From Shewanella seohaensis (GTDB lineage: Bacteria > Pseudomonadota > Gammaproteobacteria > Enterobacterales > Shewanellaceae): a DNA stretch of 64,000 nucleotides. The notes below the pieces were generated by a model. That model had not been told where the DNA came from. It searched no databases and saw only the letters and a program-made list of their open reading frames with translations. Numbering within the stretch: position 1 is the stretch's first letter; every line of letters begins with the position of its first letter. The stretch covers positions 2,294,001-2,358,000 of the forward strand of contig NZ_CP104900.1 in the NCBI RefSeq assembly GCF_025449215.1, given 5' to 3'. Shown piece after piece: positions 1 through 9,413 of this stretch. The translations under genes and the position numbers were made by a program.

Positions 1-2
1 AG

Positions 3-128
3 CATGTTATTGATGAAGGTTTAGTTACCGTCAATGGCGAAGTGGAAACTCGCAAACGTAAAAAAGTCGTTGCGGGTGACATAGTTAGCTTTAATGGTGA
101 ATCGGTTCAAATCATTGCGGCTGAATAA
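3..128 (+). CDS. RNA-binding S4 domain protein, C-terminal part (YbcJ-like)
   Basis: Only the last 41 codons are in the window; the start lies upstream. The reading frame opens at base 3 with no stop until TAA at 126-128. The residues resemble the second half of an S4 RNA-binding fold: a VIDEGLVTVNGE segment, a basic RKRKK patch, then GDIV. In small single-domain S4 proteins such as YbcJ this fold binds structured RNA. The rraB gene follows after 22 bases and may be co-transcribed. The family call rests on this fragment alone. Confidence 0.7.
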   Translation, partial: HVIDEGLVTVNGEVETRKRKKVVAGDIVSFNGESVQIIAAE

Positions 129-150
129 GCCTGAAACTGTGGAGTAGGAT

Positions 151-537
151 ATGCAATTTCCAGACGACGATAATGGCAAAATGCTGGCTGCGATGGCCGA
201 AGCCGGAATTGACCTCACTAAAGCCCTCGATGTTGATTTCTTTTTAGTTTTCGATGATCAGCGCGATGCTGAAACTGCACTCGAAGAGTTAGCTAACTCC
301 GATTTAGAAGGCGAAGTTGAGCTGAACCTTAACGATGAGCTCGGTAAGTGGGAAATCATCGTATGCATCAACATGGTGCCAGACTACGATGACTTGGTTG
401 AGCAAGAGACCATTCTCAATGATTTTGCGGCCGAGTTTGGCGGCATGACTGATGGATGGGGCGTAATGCAACATCAAGAAGGTGATGATGAGTTTATGGA
501 TGACGACCATGTTCACGATGAACATTGCCATCACTAA
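151..537 (+). CDS. rraB: Ribonuclease E inhibitor RraB
   Basis: A 128-residue acidic protein of the RraB (YjgD) family. RraB binds the C-terminal scaffold of RNase E and changes its mRNA-decay activity; RNase E itself is encoded near the other end of this window. The start is an ATG preceded by AGTAGGAT. The N-terminus is rich in Asp (FPDDDNGK), a VFDDQRDAE segment precedes the core, and the tail is His/Asp-rich (DDDHVHDEHCHH), which could bind metal but is common in this family. A strong terminator follows. Length fits the family (about 130-140 residues). Confidence 0.85.
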   Translation: MQFPDDDNGKMLAAMAEAGIDLTKALDVDFFLVFDDQRDAETALEELANSDLEGEVELNLNDELGKWEIIVCINMVPDYDDLVEQETILNDFAAEFGGMTDGWGVMQHQEGDDEFMDDDHVHDEHCHH

Positions 538-557
538 GCCTATCGCCGGATAAGCGT

Positions 558-586
558 AAAAAAACCACCGCTCAGGTGGTTTTTTG
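558..586. terminator. Rho-independent terminator between rraB and the LysR gene
   Basis: Inverted repeat AACCACC / GGTGGTT with a 5-base loop, flanked by A and T runs on both sides. It can end transcription of rraB (+) and of the convergent LysR gene (-). Confidence 0.85.
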
Positions 587-590
587 CTAT

Positions 591-1499
591 CTAGGCTTTG
601 TCGATATCTGACGATTGCCGATAGGGGGCAAATAACTCGAGCATCCAATCGATAAAGGCTTGCACCTTTAGCGGTAAGCTAGGGGATTTGGGCGTGAGTA
701 AGTAATAAGCGTATGGGCTGGTAAAAGGTGCTTGAAACGGGATCACTAAGCTGCCATTGGCCAATTGATCTTCGATAAAAAAACGTGGGATCAGTGCTGC
801 GCCCATGCCACTGGCTGCGGCTTGACTCAACATATAAAAATGCTCGACGCCAAAGGTTTGTGCCTGCGTGAGTACCAGTCCCACTTTATCCGCCCAATAT
901 TCCCAAAGCTCTGGCCGTGTGGTGTGTTTCAGCAGCGTAACCTGATTGATGTCTTCGATGCTTTTGAGTTTAGGCGCGAGTGACGGCGCGCACACTAAGC
1001 ACAAGTCTTCATCCATCAGTTTGATGTAGTTAACCCCTTTGGGGAGTTGAGTGCTGCTGCGGATGGCGATGTCGTAACGGCCTTGGCTGAAATCGACGGC
1101 AAAGTCACCAATCGAAAGATCCACATACAAATGCGGATGCCGAGATTTAAATTGCTCCATCCGGGGGATTAACCAGTTGATGGTTAAACTGGGTAACACA
1201 TTGATCGCTAAAGTTTGTGGCCGCGAGCCTTGACTACGTAAATCGGCGGTGGCACTGGATAAGGTTTGAAGAGCCGCTTGCACATGGGGCAAGTAGCGCT
1301 TGGCTTCGTCCGTGAGTGCGACTTTTTTATGCAGGCGCACAAAGAGAGCAAAACCTAAGAATTCTTCTAATACACGGATTTGTTTACTGATGGCGCCGTG
1401 GGTGACATGCAGTTCTTTACTCGCAAGTGTCATGCTTTGCAAGCGGGCGGCAGACTCGAAAGCCCGTAATGCATTGAGGGGCGGCAAGGAAGTAAACAT
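591..1499 (-). CDS. LysR-family transcriptional regulator (GcvA-like)
   Basis: A LysR-type regulator of about 302 residues when started at the ATG ending at 1499 (MFTSLPPLNALRAFE), the usual N-terminus of this family. A longer frame reaches 1553 but adds residues not typical of the family. The winged helix-turn-helix covers roughly residues 6-65 (ASKELHVTHGAISKQIRVLE), followed by a linker helix and a periplasmic-binding-like effector domain. The sequence is closest to the GcvA/AmpR branch. It is divergent from the TSUP permease gene starting at 1641, the usual layout for a LysR regulator and its target; the 141-bp spacer should hold the operator. The effector is unknown. Confidence 0.85.
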   Translation of the reverse strand: MFTSLPPLNALRAFESAARLQSMTLASKELHVTHGAISKQIRVLEEFLGFALFVRLHKKVALTDEAKRYLPHVQAALQTLSSATADLRSQGSRPQTLAINVLPSLTINWLIPRMEQFKSRHPHLYVDLSIGDFAVDFSQGRYDIAIRSSTQLPKGVNYIKLMDEDLCLVCAPSLAPKLKSIEDINQVTLLKHTTRPELWEYWADKVGLVLTQAQTFGVEHFYMLSQAAASGMGAALIPRFFIEDQLANGSLVIPFQAPFTSPYAYYLLTPKSPSLPLKVQAFIDWMLELFAPYRQSSDIDKA

Positions 1500-1640
1500 A
1501 GGCGTATCCGAATCGAGTAAATGAGAAGGGTATTTAGTGTGAGCTTTGCTCACGCTAGCGCGACAATAACTCCTTTGCGTTTATAAGGCAAACGCAGTCT
1601 AATGCGAAGCCTTAGCTCCTATTACTCAATTATAACAATC

Positions 1641-2410
1641 ATGGAATTTGAACTGACTCTACAAATTGCGGCATTACTCTTTGGCGTGGCTATGGTGGCG
1701 GGGTTTATCGACTCTATCGCCGGCGGCGGGGATTGCTGACTATCCCTGCGTTAATGTGGGCGGGTTTACCGCCGGCGGTAGCGCTCGGGACCAACAAATT
1801 ACAGGCCTGCGGTGGCAGTTTTTTTGCGAGCTTGTACTTTGTGCGTAAGGGATTAGTTGATTTGAAGGCCGTTAAACTGTCCCTTATCTGTGCTTTTGCG
1901 GGCGCTGCCTTAGGCACTATTTTGGTACAGTTAGTCGATGCCAAAGTACTGGAGTTAGTCTTACCCTTTTTAATCCTCGCGATTGGTTGTTATTTCTTGT
2001 TTTCGAAAAAGATTTCGGAAGATGACCGCCATCAAGTGTTAACGCCTACCGCCTTTGCCTTTACCGCCGCGCTCGGTGTGGGTTTGTATGATGGCTTTTT
2101 TGGTCCTGGCACAGGGAGTTTCTTCGCGCTGGCCTTTGTGACCTTGGCCGGTTTTGGTCTGGCAAAGGCGACGGCACACGCCAAGGTGTTAAACTTCTCG
2201 ACCAATATCGCTTCGCTTATCTTCTTTACCTTAGGTGGCAAAGTGATTTGGGTGCTTGGTTTAGTGATGCTTGCCGGGCAGGCAATCGGCGCCACCTTAG
2301 GTTCGCGCTTAGTCGTGACCAAGGGCACTAAGATCATTAAGCCTTTAGTGGTGACTATGTCCTTGGCCATGAGCGTGAAGCTGTTAGCCAGCCAATATCA
2401 CCTGTTTTGA
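1641..2410 (+). pseudogene. TSUP (TauE/SafE) family permease, frameshifted
   Basis: The ATG at 1641 opens a frame starting MEFELTLQIAALLFGVAMV that runs into a stop at 1737-1739. The rest of the protein continues in another frame from about 1733 to 2410. Adding one G to the G4 run at 1728-1731 joins them through the family's glycine-rich motif (SIAGGGGLLTIPAL), giving about 256 residues with around eight membrane segments. TSUP proteins export or import sulfur-containing or small organic anions. The divergent LysR gene suggests regulated expression. The break fits a homopolymer undercall (see findings); the gene is probably intact in the cell. Confidence 0.8.
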
Positions 2411-2688
2411 TATAGCCTCTATTATATTTAACTCTCCCTAGTAAGGCCGATTGTCTATTTGTGCTGCATAGTCCATGAGCACAGTTTTCGGCCTTAATGC
2501 TGCAAATCTCTTCACTCCCTTGGTATTCGCTATACTCCGCGGTCATGTTTAGGATAACCTAGCATTTTTAAAGCGTTTTTAGGGGCATTTGGCTGTGTTA
2601 TTGCCTAGCGGCACCTGAGACTTCACACGTTAAATGGTATGCGCCCACGCGATAGAATCGGCTTAGTATCCATTAAGGTTTAGCAACG

Positions 2689-3891
2689 ATGAGATTTATC
2701 CATACCTCGGACTGGCACATTGGTCGCCAGTTACATAATCAATCACTCTTAGAAGACCAAGCCTATGTGCTTGATCAAATCGTGACATTGGCTGAGCAGC
2801 ACACTGTCGATGCGGTGATTATTGCCGGGGATATTTACGATAGGTCGATTCCTCCGGCCAGCGCCGTGGCTTTGCTCGATGAGGTGCTTAATCGCCTCAT
2901 CACCGAGTTAGGATTACAAGTGCTGATGATTGCCGGTAACCACGACGGGCACGAACGTTTAGGCTTTGCGGCTAAACAAATGGCGGCAAGTGGCTTACAC
3001 ATTATTGGGCCGCTTCAGGCTGATTTAACGCCGATCCGCTTAAGCAGCCCAAGTGGCGATGCTTACTTTTATCCGCTGCCTTACGCCGAACCAGCAACCG
3101 TGCGCCAAGTATTTGAGGCGGATGCTAAGGGGCTCAGCGTATCCAGCCATGAAGAGGCGATGTCGCTACTGCTAGAGCAAGTCCGCAGCCACGATAGCCA
3201 AGGGTTACCTAAAGTCGTTGTTAGTCATTGCTTTTTAGATGGTGGCAGTGAGTCCGAGTCCGAGCGGCCATTGAGTATTGGCGGCGCCGATAAAATTTCC
3301 CCACGGCTTTTTAGTGAGTTTGACTATGTCGCCCTCGGCCACTTACACGGTCCGCAATATAAAGGCCGTGAACATGTACGTTATTCTGGCTCGATTTTGA
3401 AATACTCCTTTAGCGAACAGCATCAACATAAGTCTGTCACCTTAGTCGACATCGCCGCGCACACTCCGGCGCAGATCCAACTCTTGCCATTAACCGCGCT
3501 GCGCGATGTGCGGATTATCGAAGGAGAATTGGCGCATTTATTAGATCTTGGGAAGACCGATGCCAAGCGTGAGGATTACCTGATGGTCAGACTCCTTGAT
3601 AAACACGCCATTTTAGATGCCATGGGCAAATTGCGCAGTGTCTATCCCAATGTGCTGCATCTAGAACGTACTGGATTAATGGCGGGCGAACAGGCCGTCG
3701 CACTCAATCGCGACCATATCAAAAAAGGCGAAATGGCCATGTTCCGTGATTTTTTTAGTCAGGTTTCTGGCGAGGAGTTGAGTGATGCGCAGCAAGCGGT
3801 CATGGATGAGATTTTAACTAAGCTTCACGGGGATGAAGGCGATAGCGGTGGATCTACTCGCGTTGCAGCAAAAGGGGAGCAATCCGCATGA
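2689..3891 (+). CDS. sbcD: Exonuclease subunit SbcD
   Basis: The 400-residue Mre11-like nuclease subunit of SbcCD, which cuts DNA hairpins and double-strand ends. The metallophosphoesterase signatures appear in order: DWHIGR near residue 8, GDIYDRS, GNHDGHE, SHCF and GHLHGPQ, supplying the residues that bind the two metal ions. The C-terminal part is the cap and SbcC-binding region. The start ATG is the first in frame and begins MRFIHTSDWHIG as in homologues. The stop overlaps the sbcC start by 4 bases (ATGA), so translation is coupled. Confidence 0.95.
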   Translation: MRFIHTSDWHIGRQLHNQSLLEDQAYVLDQIVTLAEQHTVDAVIIAGDIYDRSIPPASAVALLDEVLNRLITELGLQVLMIAGNHDGHERLGFAAKQMAASGLHIIGPLQADLTPIRLSSPSGDAYFYPLPYAEPATVRQVFEADAKGLSVSSHEEAMSLLLEQVRSHDSQGLPKVVVSHCFLDGGSESESERPLSIGGADKISPRLFSEFDYVALGHLHGPQYKGREHVRYSGSILKYSFSEQHQHKSVTLVDIAAHTPAQIQLLPLTALRDVRIIEGELAHLLDLGKTDAKREDYLMVRLLDKHAILDAMGKLRSVYPNVLHLERTGLMAGEQAVALNRDHIKKGEMAMFRDFFSQVSGEELSDAQQAVMDEILTKLHGDEGDSGGSTRVAAKGEQSA

Positions 3892-6800
3892 AGCCACTCT
3901 CGCTGTCAATGTCGGCCTTTGGCCCTTTCGCCTCGACTCAAACTATTGATTTTACCGAACTGGGGAATAACCCTTTATTCCTGATCAACGGGCCAACAGG
4001 CGCGGGCAAAACCACGCTGCTCGACGGAATTTGTTTTGCGCTTTACGGCAAAACCACGGGTAACGAACGCGAAGGTAGCCAGATGCGCTGCGATATGGCC
4101 GATGATAGCGTACTGACTGAGGTAACCTTTCATTTTCAATTAGGTAGTACGGGTTATCGTATTCGCCGCGTCCCCGAGCAGGAAAGATTAAAGAAAAGCG
4201 GTGATGGCTCAACGGTACAAAAGAGTGAGGCACAGCTGTATAAGATTGCCCAAGATGGCAGTGAAACCCTTATCGTCGCCAGTAAAGTGTCAGACGCCAC
4301 GGCCGAAATTGAGGCATTAACCGGCTTAGATGTGGAGCAGTTCCGCCAAGTGATGGTGCTGCCGCAGGGGAAGTTTCGCGAATTGCTGATGGCCGACTCT
4401 AAGGCGCGTGAGCAGATTTTTAGCCAATTATTCCAAACCCATATCTATAAGCGCATCGAAGATACTCTAAAGGCTAAGGCGGCGGATATTCGCGCCTTAG
4501 TGAAAGAGCAGCGCGCTCGCCGTGACGGTATTTTGCAAACGGCAGCACTCACATCCGATGTTGAGCTTGTTGCTGAGTTTAGTCGCATTGAACCCGAATT
4601 CGCGGCGGCGACGGCAGCAAAGGAGCAAAGTGTTGCGGCGCATTTAGCGGTATTAAAACAGCGTGATAGTGCGCAGCAACTCTTTGCTGAATTTACTCGC
4701 TTACAGGAATTGCAGGCTGAGGCGCTTAGCCTTAATGAACAGCAAGCGCATATTGCAACCCAAACGACACGGCTTGAGGTGGCCAAGCAAGCGCTGCGGG
4801 TAAAACCCTTATTAGATAATGCCTTGTCGCGGGAGCAAGAAGCGAGTGTTGCAGCATTCCAGCGCGATAGTGCGCAGTCGACGCTCGATGCCGCCAAGCT
4901 CGCCCTCGCTCATGCTGAAACTGCGGCGCAGGAAATTATTCCCCTCGAACATAAGCTGCGCGACCTTGAGCAACAACACAGTCATCTCAGTGCGTTAGTG
5001 CCGCAGCTGGCAGAGTTTACCAGTCTTGAACAAGCTTTAGCGCAGGCAAAAGAGATACTGCAACACACTAAGTTGCAGGGACAGGAGAGTAAAAATGCGC
5101 TTGCAGCTTTAGTTGAGCAGCGCAGCCATTGTGAGAATCAACTGCCAGCCTTGCAACAACAAAGTGAGCAGCAACTTGCCACTGCGCAGGCGTTACAGCA
5201 GCACCGTCATATGCTCGAGCAGTTCAAGCAGTGGCAGCAGATCTGTGCCAAAGTTGCGCACACTCAAGGGATTCTTGAGCAGGTCGGCTCACAAGGAAAA
5301 GCACTAAATACCCAATATCAAACTGCCTCAACGGCTTACAAGTCTTTGCAACTGAAGTGGTTTCAAGGTCAGGCTGCTATTTTAGCTAGAGAGTTAAAAC
5401 CCCATGAGCCATGCCCGGTTTGTGGCAGTTCGGCCCATCCGCATCCCGCGGTGAGTCATGAGGATTTACCAACGGATCTACAATTGCAGGCGGCGCAGGA
5501 TGCCGAGGCCTTGGCGCTCGATAATCTCAATAAAGCGCGGGCAGAATATCGTGGGCTGCAAAAGCAATTAGAAACACAGCAACAGCAGGCGAATGAGCTG
5601 GCAACAGCTCTTGGCGATAAGGTTGAGTTGTCGCTCGAATCCCATAGCCAAACCTTAGAAAGACTCATGCAGCAAGCAAAGCAAGCGGATTCTGCGGCGC
5701 AGGCGCTGCAGCAGTTACAGCAACAGATCAAAACCTTGCAGCAGCAAGAGTCGACTTTGACGCAGCAACTGGAACTTGAGCGTGAGCGTTACCGTGAGCA
5801 AGAAGGCAAAGTCGAGCGGCTATCGGGTCAATTTGCGGAAAAAGCGCTGAGGATCCCAGAAGAATACCGAACACTGGAGGTATTGAATCAAGCGATTGCG
5901 AATAACCAGCAACAACTCGAACAGATAAAACGTCAGATTGATGCATTGAGAACCGCGCAGCAGCAGGCAACGCAGCAGAGTGTGGCGGCGCAAACGACAT
6001 TATCGGCGGCAATAGAGCGTTGTCATGCTACGGCAGATCTGCAGGCGCAAGCACAGCAGACACTACTGACGGCGCTCGATAACGCAGGCTTTATTGATAG
6101 GGATGCATTGCGCGAAGCCTTGTTAACCGATGAGCAAATGCAGGTGCTGGCTGAGGGCATAGAAACCTATCACAGACAGTGCGCCTTAAATCAGTCGCAA
6201 CTGACTCAGCTTACAACCAAGTTGAGCGAGTCGACATCACCCGATCTTGACGCCTTAGAGGCCTTGCTCACAGAGCGACTCGCGCAGCTTAAAGCGGCGG
6301 AAGAGGTATGGAGTCAACTCAATACTCGGCTCACCCTGCTTAACAATACCCAAACTCAGCTGGCAGTGGTCGATCAAAAGGCCAAATCCCTCGAGGATGA
6401 ATATGCTGTGGTTGGCACCTTGGCCGATGTTGCCAACGGTAATACGGGCAACAAAATTTCCCTGCAACGCTTTGTGCTCAGTGTACTGCTCGACGATGTG
6501 TTGCTTGCGGCAACGCAGAGGCTGCATTTAATGAGCAAAGGTCGCTACCGATTATTGCGTAAAGAGGACAGGGCGAAGGGCAATAAGGCCTCAGGGCTAG
6601 AGCTTGAAGTCGAGGATGCCTACACCTCTAAAGTGCGTCCCGTGGCGACTTTAAGTGGTGGTGAGAGTTTTATGGCAGCTTTGTCGATGGCCTTGGGCTT
6701 ATCGGATGTGGTTCAAGCTTACGCGGGCGGAATAAAACTCGATACCTTATTTATTGACGAAGGCTTTGGCAGCCTAGATCAGGACTCCCTCGAACTTGCC

Positions 6801-6944
6801 ATTCGCACGCTGATGGATTTGCAGTCGGCGGGGAGGATGATTGGGGTGATTTCCCATGTATCCGAAATGAAAGAACAGATAGGCACTCGAATTGATATCT
6901 TGAAAACCTCCCATGGGAGTGAAATCAAGGTGATTTTGCCTTAG
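3888..6944 (+). CDS. sbcC: Exonuclease subunit SbcC (SMC-like ATPase)
   Basis: A 1018-residue Rad50-like ATPase partner of SbcD. A Walker A motif (GPTGAGKTT) lies near residue 35. Two very long Gln/Ala/Leu/Glu-rich coiled-coil arms flank a zinc hook CPVCG at about residues 509-513. The C-terminal ATPase lobe has the signature LSGGES, a Walker B (LFIDEGFGSLD) and an SHVSEMKEQI segment. Dimers clamp DNA and the hook joins two complexes. It overlaps sbcD by 4 bases. Length matches E. coli SbcC (about 1050). Confidence 0.95.
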   Translation: MKPLSLSMSAFGPFASTQTIDFTELGNNPLFLINGPTGAGKTTLLDGICFALYGKTTGNEREGSQMRCDMADDSVLTEVTFHFQLGSTGYRIRRVPEQERLKKSGDGSTVQKSEAQLYKIAQDGSETLIVASKVSDATAEIEALTGLDVEQFRQVMVLPQGKFRELLMADSKAREQIFSQLFQTHIYKRIEDTLKAKAADIRALVKEQRARRDGILQTAALTSDVELVAEFSRIEPEFAAATAAKEQSVAAHLAVLKQRDSAQQLFAEFTRLQELQAEALSLNEQQAHIATQTTRLEVAKQALRVKPLLDNALSREQEASVAAFQRDSAQSTLDAAKLALAHAETAAQEIIPLEHKLRDLEQQHSHLSALVPQLAEFTSLEQALAQAKEILQHTKLQGQESKNALAALVEQRSHCENQLPALQQQSEQQLATAQALQQHRHMLEQFKQWQQICAKVAHTQGILEQVGSQGKALNTQYQTASTAYKSLQLKWFQGQAAILARELKPHEPCPVCGSSAHPHPAVSHEDLPTDLQLQAAQDAEALALDNLNKARAEYRGLQKQLETQQQQANELATALGDKVELSLESHSQTLERLMQQAKQADSAAQALQQLQQQIKTLQQQESTLTQQLELERERYREQEGKVERLSGQFAEKALRIPEEYRTLEVLNQAIANNQQQLEQIKRQIDALRTAQQQATQQSVAAQTTLSAAIERCHATADLQAQAQQTLLTALDNAGFIDRDALREALLTDEQMQVLAEGIETYHRQCALNQSQLTQLTTKLSESTSPDLDALEALLTERLAQLKAAEEVWSQLNTRLTLLNNTQTQLAVVDQKAKSLEDEYAVVGTLADVANGNTGNKISLQRFVLSVLLDDVLLAATQRLHLMSKGRYRLLRKEDRAKGNKASGLELEVEDAYTSKVRPVATLSGGESFMAALSMALGLSDVVQAYAGGIKLDTLFIDEGFGSLDQDSLELAIRTLMDLQSAGRMIGVISHVSEMKEQIGTRIDILKTSHGSEIKVILP

Positions 6945-7201
6945 TCTAACTTAAGCGGAGAAATATTGGCTTAACACATTGTTTTTATTGAAATGACAAA
7001 CGAGATTTTGCGCTATTTAACATCTATATACAGAACACACAATCGGTTTAAAGTGCTAACTGACGCATGTTTTTAGTAAATAGTGCTATAAAAGTGCAAA
7101 ATAGCGTTTGTCATAATCGGTTTTTTGGGATAAGTTGACAAAATTCGGGCTTCCCCCTGAGGGACTGGTTCAAAAATATAACGCAATAACGATAACAAAA
7201 G

Positions 7202-8506
7202 GTGAAAGCGTTGCAGACAGGTAAACCCAATTTGGCTAATTTTCCGCAAATTCGTTTGCAGAATTTATCTTCAGCCCATAAAAATATTCTCCTAGTTGGT
7301 GGTTTATTAATCGGTGCGGCGATGTTAATGCCGAATGCCAACCATGTGGTTCCTACTGCTCAACGTATTCCAGTCGCGCTCGATCTCGAGACGATTTTGC
7401 CACAGGTTTCAGAGCCTGTTGAAACAGCTCCAATTGTCGATAATACCCCTCATTTTGAACGTGTCATTGCTTCCGGCGATACCTTAAGTGCTTTATTTTC
7501 TAAAGCCGGTGTTGATCAGCAAACCATGTATAAAGTGTTAGAAGCCGACTTAAACATTCTGGCGCTCGATACCTTATTACCCGGTAACCGTATTCAATTT
7601 TGGCTGGATAATGAAGGCCAACTGCAGAAGTTAGAGCTGTATTTTAACGCCGCACGCCAAGTGGTATTTACCCGTTATGAAGATGGCAGCTTTAACGTTG
7701 AAGAAATTAACGTTGAAGGTGTGTGGCAAAACCGTATTCTCACTGGTGATATTAAAGGCTCATTCTACGTTTCGGCGCAAAAAATGGGTTTAGCAGCGGC
7801 GGATATTCAGCGGATTGAAGATTTACTCAAAGAGAAAGTGAATTTTGCACGGGATTTACGTGCAGGTGATAAATTTTCTGTTTTGGTAAATGATCAATAT
7901 GTTGAGGGCGAAGCAACGGGAAGCAGTCAAATATTAGGCGTGAGCATTAAAACGGGTCGCTCCGAAATTAGTGCATTCCAACATACCGATGGCAGTTATT
8001 ACGATGCTAAAGGCCAAAGCTTAGTGCGTGCCTTCCAACGCATTCCATTAGCCAAACAACCACGCATGAGTTCTCGTTTTAACCCGACGCGTAAACATCC
8101 TATTACTGGCCGTATTTCACCCCATAACGGTACCGACTTTTCAGTGCCTATTGGTACTAAAGTTATTGCCCCTGGCGATGGTGTCGTAAGCTTAGTCACC
8201 GATCACCAATTCGCGGGTAAGTATATTGTGATTGAACACGGTGGTAAGTACCGTACACGTTATTTACACCTTTCTAAGGCATTAGTACGTAAAGGTCAAC
8301 GCGTCACACGTGGCCAAGTGATTGCTTTATCAGGCAATACAGGACGTTCTACCGGTCCACATTTGCACTATGAATTCCATGTTAATGGCAAGCCAGTGGA
8401 TCCTATGAGAGCCGATATCCCGATGGCAAGCCAATTAGCGAATCAAGAATTACGTACCTTCACCAATATCGTGAAGAGCCGCCAAGCGTTAATGAATTTA
8501 GGTTAA
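7202..8506 (+). CDS. M23 family peptidoglycan DD-metalloendopeptidase (MepM-like)
   Basis: A 434-residue murein hydrolase resembling MepM (YebA), which cuts peptide cross-links so new glycan can be inserted. A membrane anchor lies at about residues 28-45 (ILLVGGLLIGAAMLM). An OapA/LysM-like domain follows (GDTLSALFSKAGV, LLPGNRIQFWLD). The C-terminal M23 domain has zinc ligands H308 and D312 (HNGTD) and H387/H389 (HLHYE). The start is a GTG at 7202. The gene stands alone with its own terminator. The spacer upstream (6945-7201) is AT-rich and contains a TTGACA at 7135, but I see no well-placed -10 box. Confidence 0.88.
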   Translation: MKALQTGKPNLANFPQIRLQNLSSAHKNILLVGGLLIGAAMLMPNANHVVPTAQRIPVALDLETILPQVSEPVETAPIVDNTPHFERVIASGDTLSALFSKAGVDQQTMYKVLEADLNILALDTLLPGNRIQFWLDNEGQLQKLELYFNAARQVVFTRYEDGSFNVEEINVEGVWQNRILTGDIKGSFYVSAQKMGLAAADIQRIEDLLKEKVNFARDLRAGDKFSVLVNDQYVEGEATGSSQILGVSIKTGRSEISAFQHTDGSYYDAKGQSLVRAFQRIPLAKQPRMSSRFNPTRKHPITGRISPHNGTDFSVPIGTKVIAPGDGVVSLVTDHQFAGKYIVIEHGGKYRTRYLHLSKALVRKGQRVTRGQVIALSGNTGRSTGPHLHYEFHVNGKPVDPMRADIPMASQLANQELRTFTNIVKSRQALMNLG

Positions 8507-8536
8507 TCTATTCATTTACCCGCGCGAACCGAATAT

Positions 8537-8573
8537 AAAAACGCCGATGAATTTGATGTCATCGGCGTTTTTA
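8537..8573. terminator. Terminator after the M23 peptidase
   Basis: Perfect inverted repeat ACGCCGATGA / TCATCGGCGT with a short loop, preceded by A4 and followed by T5. Confidence 0.9.
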
Positions 8574-8828
8574 TTTGCGCGGTGTTTAGCGATAACGGCT
8601 GGAAAATGGGGTATTCATCAAAATACAAGTTTAATGAGATTGATGCTTGGCCGAATAAGCAATGAGTGTTACTGCTTTAATAAGCGTTGAATAGAGTGAA
8701 ACTGGCACTACATAAAGGGTACAAGCAGATATCGCCTTATAGATGGGCCGAGTGCCGATATAAGCAAGTCACTTGGCGCTATATTAGCTTTGATTAAGTT
8801 ACGCAGAATAACCGTCAATTCAAATGAA
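8574..8828. other. Spacer with no recognised feature
   Basis: Spacer between the M23 terminator and the convergent Lys/Cys-rich gene. I see no convincing ORF, hairpin or repeat in it. Confidence 0.5.
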
Positions 8829-9335
8829 TTAACTGGCCTGACGTTTCTGCATTACCTTTAAAGCACATTTACACAGACGACCTTTTAAAGCTGGGCAGCC
8901 TCCGCAGGGGGATTTTTTATAAGGACGAAGTGCAAAACTGCGTTCAGTGGCTAATGGACGGATACGCTTAATAACGGCGGATGATAAAAATTTTGCATCA
9001 TTCGCGGCACTAAAATGGGCTTTAGCTAATTTAAGTTGTTTCTTGCGGGCGGTCTTATCGAGGGTTTGGATTTGCTGTTTCGCCACATATTCGGACAATA
9101 ATTGGCTTAAGTGTTTACGCTGCTGTTTTTTATGTTGAGCGCGAGTCGCATGCATTATTGGGGTATTTGCCGAATAAAGGTTTTGCAATTCAACAGGGCT
9201 ATTAGATTTTGCCTGCTGCTTTTGCAGTTTCTTGGCCTGTTTGTTACACCACTTTTCTAGCTTTTTACCAATCTTTTGCTTTTTCATACGACTTTTTACA
9301 CGGCTTGAGTGCGGTAACGGATAAGACAGTTTCAT
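8829..9335 (-). CDS. Uncharacterised Lys-rich protein with C-terminal Cys cluster
   Basis: A 168-residue very basic protein I do not recognise. The first two thirds are helical and rich in Lys and Gln (KKQKIGKKLEKW, AKKLQKQQAK, ARKKQLKLAK), suggesting nucleic-acid or ribosome binding. The last 30 residues hold four cysteines in the order CGGCPALKGRLCKC, a likely metal or iron-sulfur site. No signal peptide is seen. The start is the first ATG; a later ATG at 9287 is possible because neither has a clear ribosome-binding site. It lies on the same strand as the YgjP-like gene upstream, 78 bases away. Confidence 0.6.
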   Translation of the reverse strand: MKLSYPLPHSSRVKSRMKKQKIGKKLEKWCNKQAKKLQKQQAKSNSPVELQNLYSANTPIMHATRAQHKKQQRKHLSQLLSEYVAKQQIQTLDKTARKKQLKLAKAHFSAANDAKFLSSAVIKRIRPLATERSFALRPYKKSPCGGCPALKGRLCKCALKVMQKRQAS

Positions 9336-9413
9336 TCTAAATGAAAATTATTATCAGTCAACTGCGCGTGATAAATCGACGAGTAAAATGCGAGCTTACT
9401 CGAAAAAGTTTGT

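Noticed and set aside
7135..7182. Promoter TTGACA...TATAAC before the M23 gene
   Set aside because: The two boxes are 36 bases apart, too far for one sigma70 promoter.
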